Below are positions 17,262-25,170 of a stretch of DNA of 47,730 nucleotides, one piece after another. How positions within the stretch are numbered: position 1 is the first letter of the stretch; each line of letters opens with the position of its first letter. This DNA is from an uncultured Collinsella sp. (lineage in GTDB: Bacteria; Actinomycetota; Coriobacteriia; Coriobacteriales; Coriobacteriaceae), in NCBI GenBank assembly GCA_900541885.1, contig UQKW01000016.1:1-47730 (forward strand). Reading direction: 5' to 3'. The notes under the pieces are model-generated. The model was not told where the DNA came from. It ran no database searches and saw only the letters and a list, made by a program, of their open reading frames with translations. The position numbers and the translations under genes are program-made.

Positions 17262-17625
17262 ACACGAGCCTAAACAACTGATATACATGATTGCGCGATT
17301 TTCAACCATTTATTTCGCCATGATTGCCTGCTGGTTTCGGGTTTTATTAACGCTAAAACGTTTGACTAACCCAAGCGAAAACCCTGCTATCCTGCGGGTT
17401 GACGAAGACTGATATCTCACCTCGCCGATACATACTGTCTGGCGAATCATTTGTCAATGAATTCGGTGAACGGTAGTAAATACCGTTCAAGCGTATGTAT
17501 GTATCGGTCGCCGAGCGCGGCACCTCAGTTGGGTTCGTCGGTAGGTAAGGTATATATCGTCCGCAAGTTGCGCGGGGGCACGTCTAGGTGCTCCCGAGTA
17601 AGATTCTCTATTGATAGGAGAAGAC
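17262..17625 (+). promoter_or_regulatory. Promoter and structured leader of sialic acid operon
   Basis: This 364-base gap has no gene. An AT-rich start carries a candidate promoter, TTGACT (17362-17367) and extended -10 TGCTATCCT (TATCCT at 17388-17393), spacer 20. The presumed leader of about 220 bases contains: an 11-bp stem CCGATACATAC (17425-17435) with 17497-17507; inside it a perfect 8-bp hairpin GAACGGTA/TACCGTTC (17468-17475 with 17481-17488, loop GTAAA); and a GC-rich hairpin GGGGGCAC/GTGCTCCC (17574-17581 with 17588-17595, one G-T pair). The 8-bp palindrome could instead be a DNA operator. No known riboswitch family is recognisable. A good ribosome binding site, TAGGAG, precedes satA. 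Confidence 0.5.
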
Positions 17626-19239
17626 ATGGCCATCATCAACAAGGGTATGTCCAGGCGTTCGTTCCTCGGCCTCACCGGCAGCGTCGCTGCTGTCGCCGGC
17701 CTTGGTCTCACTGGCTGCGGTGGCAGCTCTAGCGACGAGGGTTCCGCTTCCGGCTCCACCGATTCCGCCAACCGTGGCGGCGGCGTGATCACCGCTGGTT
17801 CCGCTTACGCTCCGTCCAGCTTCGATCCCGCCAGCACTGGCTCCGCTGTGGGCCTGGGTGCTAACTGGCACGTCGTCGAGGGCCTCTACGGCATCGATTA
17901 CCACGACTACAGCACCTTCAACGAGCTCGCCACCGACGATCCCAAGTCTGTGGACGACACGACTTTCGAGGTCACCATCCGCAAGGGCGCCAAGTTCTCC
18001 GATGGCACCGAGGTCACCGCTGACGATGTCGTTGCCTCCTACACCGCTTGCGCCGCTTCCGCTACCTATGCTCCGTTCTTCCAGCCCTTCGAGTCCATCG
18101 AGGCCAAGGACGCCAGCACCGTGACGGTCAAGACCAAGGTCCCCAACTTCTCCCTGCTCAAGGATCGTCTGGCCATCGTCCGCGTTACCCCGGCCACCCA
18201 GACCGAGGAGGATCGCGCCAAGCAGCCGATCGGCTCCGGCCCCTGGATGTACGACTCTATCTCCGATACCGAGATCACCCTGGTTCCCAACCCCGAGTAC
18301 AACGGTGAGTACGCTGCCGAGGATAAGAAGATCCAGTACAGCATCCTGACCGACCCCACCGCTCGCGTTACCGCTCAGCAGGAGGGCTCCACGCTCGTTA
18401 TGGAGCTCGTTACCGCTGACGCCGTCGACCAGCTCGAGAGCGCCGGCTGCAAGATCGATAACGTTCAGGGCTTCGGCACCCGCTTCATCATGTTCAACGT
18501 CGCCAAGGAGCCTTGGAACAACGTCAAGGTCCGTCAGGCTGTCATGTATGCGCTCGACACCGAGAAGATGGTCAGCAACACCTTCGCCGGCCTTGCCACC
18601 GCTGCCAGCTGCTACCTGCCCAAGAGCTTCACCAACTATCATGAGGCTTCCACGGTGTACAAGACCGACGCCAAGAAGGCTAAGAAGCTCATCGAGGAGT
18701 CTGGCATCACCCCGGGTGCCATTACCCTGCGCACCACCGACAACGAGCAGATTAAGGGCATGGCCGCCCAGGTCAAAAACGACCTCGACGCTCTCGGCTT
18801 CGATGTGACCATCCAGACCGATACCTCGCCGGCTACCTACGCTGCCATCGACGGCGGCGAGGCCTACGATATCCTCCTTGCCCCTGGCGATCCTTCCTGC
18901 TTCGGCGCCGACCCCGACCTGCTGCTCAACTGGTGGTACGGCGACAACGTCTGGATGCAGACCCGTTGCCCGTGGAAGGAGTCCGCTGAGTGGCAGAAGC
19001 TCCACGGTCTCATGGACGAGGCTCTTGCCGCCGAGGGCGACGAGCAGCAGAAGAAGTGGAACGAGTGCTTCGACATCATTGCCGACAACGCCGTTCTGTA
19101 CCCCGTTGTCCACGTCAAGACCGTCTCCGCTTCCTGGGACGATCCGTCCACTGCACCCAACGGCGAGGCACTCGATGGCTTCAAGGGCATCGGCACGACG
19201 AGCATGTCCTTCAGGGGCGTTGCGACCGTCAAGGCGTAA
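17626..19239 (+). CDS. satA: Sialic acid-type ABC transporter binding lipoprotein (family 5)
   Basis: A 537-residue extracellular solute-binding protein of the DppA/OppA (SBP family 5) type. The N-terminus MSRRSFLGLTGSVAAVAGLG then LTGC is a twin-arginine signal with a lipobox, so the mature protein should be a Tat-exported lipoprotein with its lipidated Cys near residue 32. By sequence alone it could bind peptides. The sialic acid assignment rests on context: the permease-ATPase fusion two genes on and the nanA, ROK and nanE genes in the same run. Equivalent systems are SatABCD of Haemophilus ducreyi and the nan transporter of Bifidobacterium breve. The strong codon bias implies high expression. 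It is followed by two hairpins before the permease gene. Confidence 0.72.
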   Translation: MAIINKGMSRRSFLGLTGSVAAVAGLGLTGCGGSSSDEGSASGSTDSANRGGGVITAGSAYAPSSFDPASTGSAVGLGANWHVVEGLYGIDYHDYSTFNELATDDPKSVDDTTFEVTIRKGAKFSDGTEVTADDVVASYTACAASATYAPFFQPFESIEAKDASTVTVKTKVPNFSLLKDRLAIVRVTPATQTEEDRAKQPIGSGPWMYDSISDTEITLVPNPEYNGEYAAEDKKIQYSILTDPTARVTAQQEGSTLVMELVTADAVDQLESAGCKIDNVQGFGTRFIMFNVAKEPWNNVKVRQAVMYALDTEKMVSNTFAGLATAASCYLPKSFTNYHEASTVYKTDAKKAKKLIEESGITPGAITLRTTDNEQIKGMAAQVKNDLDALGFDVTIQTDTSPATYAAIDGGEAYDILLAPGDPSCFGADPDLLLNWWYGDNVWMQTRCPWKESAEWQKLHGLMDEALAAEGDEQQKKWNECFDIIADNAVLYPVVHVKTVSASWDDPSTAPNGEALDGFKGIGTTSMSFRGVATVKA

Positions 19240-19260
19240 GACTCGCTTGAGTCTGTATGC

Positions 19261-19335
19261 AGGATGACGGTCGTTGGGACCGTATCCTCATAGTTGAAAC
19301 AAAGACCCGGGCGGCAACGATGTCGCTCGGGTCTT
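19261..19335 (+). other. Tandem hairpins between satA and satB
   Basis: Two stems occupy the 157-base gap. The first is AGGAT-ACGGTC with GACCGT-ATCCT (19261-19288, one bulged G). The second is AAGACCCGGGCG (19302-19313) with 19324-19335, one G-T pair. Neither is followed by a T run. They are of the kind that protects the upstream mRNA or lets only part of transcription continue, giving more binding protein than permease. Confidence 0.55.
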
Positions 19336-19396
19336 GTAATGAGTATCCGTACTCATATACCAGTTGGTCCTACCGACAAAAGAAAGGGGAGAGAAC

Positions 19397-20353
19397 GTGA
19401 ACAACTTGCTACGTTTGATTGGAAGGCGTCTTGTGGCGCTGCCGATCATGGCATTGGGCGTCACCGTCCTGGTGTTCTTCCTTATGTCGTTCTCCAAGAC
19501 CGACCCCGCCTACACGGCGTTGGGTGACGGTGCCTCGCCCGAGGCGGTTGCCGAGTACCATGAGAAGTATGGTCTGGACGACCCCTGGCCCGTGCGCTAC
19601 GTGCGCTATATGGGCGATTTGATCCATGGCGACATGGGCACCTATGGTGCCGCTCGCAACTCCGTTGCCAAGCGCATCTCCACGGCCCTGCCCGTCACGA
19701 TGCAGCTGACCTTCATCGGTCTTGCCATCGGTGCGGTCGTTTCGTTTTTGCTCGGCGTCATCGCGGCACTGTATCGCGACAAATGGCCGGACCAAGTGAT
19801 CCGCGTCTTTTCCATCGCCGGCTTGGCAACCCCGTCGTTCTGGCTTGCCGTTCTGTTGATCCTGCTGTTCTCTTCCTACCTTAAGGTGCTCCCGGCATCT
19901 GGTGCTCTGCCTCACTTCACCACGAATCCGGTTGGCTATCTGGGACGTATGATCATGCCCGCTATCGCCTTGGCATTTCCGCTGACGGGCCAGATGACTC
20001 GTATCGTGCGTACCGCCATGGTCGAGGAGCTCGACAAGGACTATGTCCGTATGGCTCGCGGCGCCGGCGTTCCCGAGAAGGTCGTCGTCGGCATCAACGT
20101 TCTTCGCAATGCGCTGATCACCCCGGTCACCACCCTCGGTCTTAAGATCGGTTACCTCATGGGCGGCGCCGTCGTCATCGAGGTTATCTTCAACCTCCCC
20201 GGCATGGGCACCGCGATTCTGCAGGGCGTTCAGGGCAACGAGGCGAACCTGGTTCAGGGCGTCGTTATCGTCGTTGCTCTTGCCTTCATCATCATCAACA
20301 TCGTGGTTGACATGCTCTACCTGCTCATCAACCCGCGCATCAGGACGGTGTAG
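19397..20353 (+). CDS. satB: Sialic acid-type ABC transporter permease (DppB-like)
   Basis: A 318-residue inner-membrane permease of the binding-protein-dependent dipeptide class. About six transmembrane segments; the first is in RRLVALPIMALGVTVLVFFL. The EAA-loop region that docks the ATPase is EELDKDYVRMARGAGVPEK. The GTG at 19397 is chosen as start because AAAGGGGAGAGAAC precedes it closely; an upstream frame extension has no such site. It would pair with the permease half of the next gene to make the channel. Three bases separate it from satC. Confidence 0.8.
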   Translation: MNNLLRLIGRRLVALPIMALGVTVLVFFLMSFSKTDPAYTALGDGASPEAVAEYHEKYGLDDPWPVRYVRYMGDLIHGDMGTYGAARNSVAKRISTALPVTMQLTFIGLAIGAVVSFLLGVIAALYRDKWPDQVIRVFSIAGLATPSFWLAVLLILLFSSYLKVLPASGALPHFTTNPVGYLGRMIMPAIALAFPLTGQMTRIVRTAMVEELDKDYVRMARGAGVPEKVVVGINVLRNALITPVTTLGLKIGYLMGGAVVIEVIFNLPGMGTAILQGVQGNEANLVQGVVIVVALAFIIINIVVDMLYLLINPRIRTV

Positions 20354-20356
20354 ATT

Positions 20357-22372
20357 ATGGTAAAGATTCGAGAGAAGCAAACCGAGCAGCTCGAGAAGGC
20401 TGCCTCTAAGGGGCTCAAGCTCGGTGGCTGGAAGAAGATGACGCTGTCTTCTAAGATTGCAGCCGTCGTGCTGGTGCTGGTCGCCCTGACTGCGATTCTG
20501 GCGCCCCTTCTTGCCCCCTATAGCCCGGTCGAGATCTTTACGGCTCGCCAGGCTCCCGGCAACGGATTTATTTTCGGTACCGACGATAAGGGCCGCGACA
20601 TTCTGTCGCGTATGCTCTACGGTGGTCGTTACTCGCTGATCATCGGCTTTGGCGCCACTGCCATGGCTCTGGTCTGCGGCTCGGTCGTGGGCGCCCTTGC
20701 AGCGGTTTCGCGCAAGGCCGTCTCCGAGACGATCATGCGTATCTTAGACATCATCATGTCCATCCCCGGCATCGCCCTCGCGGCCGTCTTCGTCTCCATC
20801 CTGGGCAACTCCGTGCCGTCGATCATCTTCGCCATCGGCTTTATGTACACTCCGCAGATTGCCCGTATCGTGCGCGCCAACATCGTGTCCGAGTACGGCG
20901 AGGACTATGTCCGCGCGGTCATCGTTTCCGGCGCCAAGGCTCCGTGGATTTTGATCAAGCATGTTCTGCGTAACTGCATCGCCCCGATCATGGTCTTCAC
21001 CGTTACCCTGGTCGCCGACGCCATCATCTTCGAGGCCTCGCTGACCTTCATCGGCGCTGGTATCCAGGAGCCCACCGCTACCTGGGGCAACATCCTCGCC
21101 GACGCCCGCGGCGGCGTGCTTGCCGGCCGTTGGTGGCAGGCGCTGTTCCCGGGTCTGGCCATCATGATCACCTGCCTGGCGCTCAACATCCTCTCCGAGG
21201 GCATTACCGACGCCATGGCCGCTGCTCCCTCCGCCGCCCTGGATCCGACCGATTCCTCCAAGCGTCGCGAGGCCGACCTGCTGGTCTCCGACCCCGTTCG
21301 CGCCTACAAGGAGCAGGCCCAGTCCCTCTCCGCTCGCCTTGGCGCCCTGCGCGATGTCGAGCTCAAGCGTGACGATCGCCATGTGCCCGACGAGTCTGTC
21401 GAACCGATTCTCTCGGTCCGTGACTTCTGCATTCAGTTTGAGCATCACGGTGATATCAACGTCGTCGACCATGTCAACTTTGACGTCCGTCCTGGTCAGA
21501 CCATGGGCCTGGTGGGCGAGTCCGGTTGCGGTAAGTCCATCACCACGCTGGCCATCATGGGCCTGACCGACGATGACGAGCACCTTTCCGGCGAGGTCCT
21601 CTGGGAGGGCCGTGACCTGCTCAAGATGAGCAAGAAGGAGTGGTTCGGCCTGCGCGGTACCGATATCGCTATGGTCTATCAGGACGCCCTGTCCTCGCTC
21701 AACCCCTCCATGCTCATCTCTGCCCAGATGAAGCAGCTCACCAAGCGCGGCGGAACCCGTAGCGCCGAGGAGCTCCTGGAGCTCGTCGGCCTCGATCCCA
21801 AGCGCACGCTCGAGAGCTATCCGCACGAGCTTTCCGGCGGCCAGCGTCAGCGTGTCCTGATCGCTATGGCCCTTACCCGCGACCCCAAGCTGGTCATCTG
21901 CGACGAGCCCACGACCGCTCTGGACGTTACCGTCCAGAAGCAGGTCATCAAGCTGCTCAACGATCTTCAGGCCAAGCTCGGCTTTGCCATGATCTTCGTT
22001 TCGCATGACCTGGCTCTGGTCGCCGAGGTCGCCCATAACATTACGGTTATGTACGCTGGCCAGGTTATCGAGCAGGCACCCACCAAGGAACTGCTCACTA
22101 ACCCGATCCACGAGTACACCCGCGGTCTTCTGGGTTCCGTTCTGTCCATCGAGAGCGGCTCGGGCCGCCTGCACCAGGTGCCCGGCGCCGTTCCGAGTCC
22201 GCGCGATTTCCCCAAGGGCGATCGCTTCGCGCCCCGCTCGAGCCATCCGCGTATTGGCCTGGACACCCGTCCGGTCTTCAAGCGCGTGCCCGGCACCGAG
22301 CACTTCTATTCCGAGCTCCCCGACGAGGTGCTCAAGGCAAATGGTTTGACCCCTCACGCGGAGGTGATGTAG
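20357..22372 (+). CDS. satC: Fused permease-ATPase of sialic acid ABC transporter
   Basis: A 671-residue natural fusion. Residues about 1-290 are a DppC-type permease with a first membrane segment near 30-55, GTDDKGRDILSRMLYGGR and an EAA loop EYGEDYVRAVIVSGAKAPW. A charged linker (about 290-350) leads to a DppD-type ATPase: Walker A GLVGESGCGKSITT, Q-loop MVYQDALSSLNP, signature LSGGQRQRV, Walker B LVICDEPTTALDVT, H-loop FVSHDLALVAE, then a C-terminal oligopeptide-type extension. The same fusion is, as I recall, typical of SatC in Haemophilus ducreyi and of its bifidobacterial counterpart, which argues for sialic acid over peptides. The stop codon is directly followed by the satD ATG. Confidence 0.8.
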   Translation: MVKIREKQTEQLEKAASKGLKLGGWKKMTLSSKIAAVVLVLVALTAILAPLLAPYSPVEIFTARQAPGNGFIFGTDDKGRDILSRMLYGGRYSLIIGFGATAMALVCGSVVGALAAVSRKAVSETIMRILDIIMSIPGIALAAVFVSILGNSVPSIIFAIGFMYTPQIARIVRANIVSEYGEDYVRAVIVSGAKAPWILIKHVLRNCIAPIMVFTVTLVADAIIFEASLTFIGAGIQEPTATWGNILADARGGVLAGRWWQALFPGLAIMITCLALNILSEGITDAMAAAPSAALDPTDSSKRREADLLVSDPVRAYKEQAQSLSARLGALRDVELKRDDRHVPDESVEPILSVRDFCIQFEHHGDINVVDHVNFDVRPGQTMGLVGESGCGKSITTLAIMGLTDDDEHLSGEVLWEGRDLLKMSKKEWFGLRGTDIAMVYQDALSSLNPSMLISAQMKQLTKRGGTRSAEELLELVGLDPKRTLESYPHELSGGQRQRVLIAMALTRDPKLVICDEPTTALDVTVQKQVIKLLNDLQAKLGFAMIFVSHDLALVAEVAHNITVMYAGQVIEQAPTKELLTNPIHEYTRGLLGSVLSIESGSGRLHQVPGAVPSPRDFPKGDRFAPRSSHPRIGLDTRPVFKRVPGTEHFYSELPDEVLKANGLTPHAEVM

Positions 22373-23200
22373 ATGAGCGATACCGCAGTCAACGGCGTCG
22401 AGCCGATCATCTTCCTTGATGACGTCCACGTCACCTTTAGGACCCGTACCGGCTCGATTCTGCACCCCAACCTGGTTCACGCCGTCCAGGGTGTAACGAT
22501 TAAGCTCATGCCCGGTCAGACGATCGGCATCGTCGGCGAGTCCGGTTGCGGTAAGTCCACCACCGCTAACGTCATGTGCGGCCTGCAGGCCCCCACGAGC
22601 GGCAAGGTCTACTTTAAGGGCAAGGACGTTACCAAACGTACCGCCGAGGACCGTCGCCACATGGGTCGCGTCATCTCGGTCGTGTTCCAGAACCCGGCCA
22701 CGGCGCTCAACCCCCGCATGGTCGTTCGCGAGCAGCTGCTCGACCCCATGCGCGTCCACAACCTGGGTACCGAGGCCGAGCAGGAGAAGCGCGTCAAGGA
22801 ACTCTTGGAGCTCACCGGTCTGCCCAGCTCCGCTGCCGAGGTTCTTCCCGGCCAGCTTTCGGGCGGCCAGCGTCAGCGCGTCGCAATTGCCCGTGCCCTG
22901 TCGCTGAACCCCGATGCCATCATCGCCGACGAGCCCACCTCGGCTCTGGACGTTTCGGTCCGCGCGCAGATTCTGAACCTGCTCACCGACCTTAAGAAGG
23001 AGCTCGGCCTGGCCATGGTGTTCATCAGCCATGACATCCAGACGGTCCGCTATATCTCTGACGACATCATCGTTATGAATGGCGGCAAGATCGTCGAGCA
23101 GGGCGAGGCCAAGCAGGTCTTCCAGCACCCCCAGGACCCCTACACCAAGATGCTGCTCGGCGCTGCGCCGTCGCTGCTGCATCCCAAGCTCGGCGAGTAA
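22373..23200 (+). CDS. satD: Sialic acid-type ABC transporter ATPase (DppF-like)
   Basis: A 275-residue ABC ATPase that would form a heterodimer with the ATPase half of the preceding fusion. Motifs: Walker A GIVGESGCGKSTTA, Q-loop VVFQNPATALNP, signature LSGGQRQRVAIARAL, Walker B AIIADEPTSALDVS, switch His FISHDIQTVRYIS. It lacks the Cys-rich C-terminal domain found in OppD/OppF of the second transporter in this window, ending soon after DPYTKMLLGAAPSLL. The ATG abuts the preceding TAG. A GC-rich hairpin separates it from the esterase gene. Confidence 0.82.
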   Translation: MSDTAVNGVEPIIFLDDVHVTFRTRTGSILHPNLVHAVQGVTIKLMPGQTIGIVGESGCGKSTTANVMCGLQAPTSGKVYFKGKDVTKRTAEDRRHMGRVISVVFQNPATALNPRMVVREQLLDPMRVHNLGTEAEQEKRVKELLELTGLPSSAAEVLPGQLSGGQRQRVAIARALSLNPDAIIADEPTSALDVSVRAQILNLLTDLKKELGLAMVFISHDIQTVRYISDDIIVMNGGKIVEQGEAKQVFQHPQDPYTKMLLGAAPSLLHPKLGE

Positions 23201-23216
23201 CCTCGCTTTCCCTCCC

Positions 23217-23244
23217 GTGCGCCCGGTTCCCTTGCCGGGCGCAC
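23217..23244 (+). other. Intra-operon hairpin after satD
   Basis: A perfect 10-bp stem, GTGCGCCCGG (23217-23226) with 23235-23244, loop of 8. No T run follows, so it may be an mRNA stability element at the end of the transporter genes rather than a full terminator. Confidence 0.5.
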
Positions 23245-23280
23245 CTCCGTTGCGATTTCGAAAGGTTGGGTTCACGAGCC

Positions 23281-24258
23281 ATGCCAAGTGCTCAGGAGCT
23301 ACAACATCAATTTGGTGAATATCGAGGCGCCATGCCCCGTCCATCAGATTTCGATCTCTTTTGGAAGGATCGCATGGCCGAGGCCGACGCCGTCGGGCTT
23401 GACTATGCGATCGAGACGGCATCGGTCACCGATGCCGCGACCTGCCAGCTTTTCGACCTCTGGTATACCGGCATGTGTGGCGCTCGCCTGCATGCCAAGT
23501 ACCTTAAACCCGTCTCGGACGAGCCCGTGCCATTGGTGCTTCAGTTTCATGGGTATCCGGGTGCAAGCCGCAGCTGGTTTGAGCAGGCGTCGTTTGCGGG
23601 CATGGGCATGGCACTCATCGCCCTCGACTGCCCCGGCCAAGGAGGTCCCTCCGAGGACATTGGTGGATTTGAGGGCACAACGGTTGCCGGGCATATCGTC
23701 GCCGGCATCGACGGCGACCCGGCCAACCTCTACTATGTCCGCTTACACCAAGATATTCGAATCCTGTGCCGTATTGTTCGTGAGCTCGAGGGCATCGATC
23801 TTGCCCGTGTGTTTGTGAACGGCGCGTCGCAGGGCGGCGGTTTGGGTATTGCGACCTGTGCGCTTAATAGCGAGCTTATCAATCGTGCCGCCATCCTCTA
23901 TCCCTTCCTGTCGGATTTCCGCCTGGTCTGGGATTTGGATGCCGACGACATTGCCTACGAAGGCCTGCGCTATTGGTCTCGCTGGTTTGATGAGGACTCG
24001 ACTCGTATTGACGAAGCCTATGCCAAGCTGGCGTACTTCGATTCCAAGAACTTTGCCCCTATGGTCAAATGCCCCGTGCTGTTTGGCACTGGCACAGCCG
24101 ATATCGTCTGTCCGCCAGCGACGCAGTTTGCGGTCTATAACAACCTGACCTGCGAAAAGCGTCATGAGTTCTTTGAAGGCTTTGGCCACGAGGAGATTCA
24201 GGATTTTGACGATTTGATCATTCCGTTTTTCTGCAAGGGAGGGGAGGCTCATGTCTAA
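23281..24258 (+). CDS. CE7-type acetylesterase (acetyl xylan esterase family)
   Basis: A 325-residue alpha/beta hydrolase of the AXE1/cephalosporin C deacetylase family (CE7). Visible parts are the N-terminal FWKDRMAEAD region, QFHGYPGASRSW, the DCPGQGG segment in place of the usual RGQ motif, and the nucleophile elbow VNGASQGGGL with Ser183. Asp in GTADIVCPP and His in GFGHEEIQ complete the triad. CE7 enzymes remove acetyl groups from small sugars. In this operon a role in de-O-acetylating sialic acid is a reasonable inference, not proven by sequence. The ATG at 23281 is used, with AAAGG 15 bases upstream, rather far. It overlaps the next gene by 8 bases (ATGTCTAA). Confidence 0.82.
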   Translation: MPSAQELQHQFGEYRGAMPRPSDFDLFWKDRMAEADAVGLDYAIETASVTDAATCQLFDLWYTGMCGARLHAKYLKPVSDEPVPLVLQFHGYPGASRSWFEQASFAGMGMALIALDCPGQGGPSEDIGGFEGTTVAGHIVAGIDGDPANLYYVRLHQDIRILCRIVRELEGIDLARVFVNGASQGGGLGIATCALNSELINRAAILYPFLSDFRLVWDLDADDIAYEGLRYWSRWFDEDSTRIDEAYAKLAYFDSKNFAPMVKCPVLFGTGTADIVCPPATQFAVYNNLTCEKRHEFFEGFGHEEIQDFDDLIIPFFCKGGEAHV

Positions 24259-25102
24259 GTGCGAGAGCAATGTTGACGAGCTGATTGTCCCCGGGCTCGT
24301 GGGAATTCCTGGAACGGTTTCGTCAAGGCTCGCAGAATATCGGGACTGGCGCGGTGATGTCCAAGCAGATGTTTCTGATTTAGAGACATGCGCTTCGAAT
24401 CTTGAGATTCAAGGCCTGGCCATTACGGCGATTGACTTTGTTAACCCCTGCGCCCGTTACTCGGAGGTCTCCTTTGAGCTCGGTGACGATGCGATTCACG
24501 CTTGTTTGATCGAGCCTGTCGGTCGTGCCCGAGTATCTGAGCGCGTGCCGCTGTGCCTGATGTTCCACGACATCGATCGGCCTGTGCGCGGCTGGCATCA
24601 CATGACGAGATTTGCCGCCATGGGGTATGCCGTCCTCGCGCTGGATGACGATGTTGCTGGTGCGGACGACCTGCAGCGGGGAATTGCTTCGCCCGCTTTT
24701 GTCGAGCGCGTCCGTTGGGGCTGCGCGTTGGCGAAGGTTGCGCGCAATCTTGATGGCATGGACCCCGACCGCATCTTTGCATGGGGCGAGGGCCTTGGCG
24801 GCGGAGTCGCGCTGGCGGTTTCTGCTCTGGACGAGCGGGGCCTTGCCTGTACGGCGGTTGCCAATCCAATTCCCGGTGGCCTCGAGGCGCTGTCGTCTCG
24901 GGTGCGCGGCTCGGTGCTCATGGGCACTTCGCTCATGGATACCGTGAGCGACCCCAAGGGCCAGTTTGCCGTGTTCAACGGTCTTGAGTGTGACCGGAGG
25001 CATATCATCTATGCCAAATACGCTCACGAGCGCATCAATGCGTTCGAAAATGAAGTCGTCGACTTCTTTAACCAAACGTTCTACCCGTGTTCTTTGGCCT
25101 AG
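24251..25102 (+). CDS. CE7-like protein lacking the catalytic serine
   Basis: A 283-residue paralogue of the preceding esterase with which it overlaps by 8 bases. The fold is traceable throughout: LCLMFHDIDRPVRGWHH against the partner's QFHGYPGASRSW, MDPDRIFAWGEGLGGGVAL against IDLARVFVNGASQGGGLGI, and GQFAVFNGLECDRRH against TQFAVYNNLTCEKRH. At the nucleophile position Ser183 of the partner is replaced by Gly181 (G-E-G-L-G-G), and the CPGQGG segment is replaced by DDDVAGAD. Asp in LMDTVSDP and His in YAHERI remain. So it is probably not a serine esterase; a binding, scaffolding or subunit role is possible. The gene is intact and shows no frameshift, so it is under coding constraint. Confidence 0.75.
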   Translation: MSKCESNVDELIVPGLVGIPGTVSSRLAEYRDWRGDVQADVSDLETCASNLEIQGLAITAIDFVNPCARYSEVSFELGDDAIHACLIEPVGRARVSERVPLCLMFHDIDRPVRGWHHMTRFAAMGYAVLALDDDVAGADDLQRGIASPAFVERVRWGCALAKVARNLDGMDPDRIFAWGEGLGGGVALAVSALDERGLACTAVANPIPGGLEALSSRVRGSVLMGTSLMDTVSDPKGQFAVFNGLECDRRHIIYAKYAHERINAFENEVVDFFNQTFYPCSLA

Positions 25103-25170
25103 ACGGCCTGGACACTGCCAACAAGAGTGGGTGGCATAGGGTCGCCCGCCAGACAACTAAGGAGATTCTT

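Noticed and set aside
20744..23422. Very long open frame on the minus strand opposite satC and satD
   Set aside because: The + strand frames carry complete ABC motifs and good ribosome binding sites. The antisense frame is a by-product of the strong C-ending codon bias and has no recognisable domain. The same applies to long antisense frames opposite uvrA, uvrC, gpmI, oppA, oppD and oppF.
24251..25102. Pseudogene call for the second CE7-like gene
   Set aside because: It has no frameshift or early stop, keeps the fold and overlaps its neighbour precisely. Loss of the catalytic Ser alone does not make it a pseudogene.
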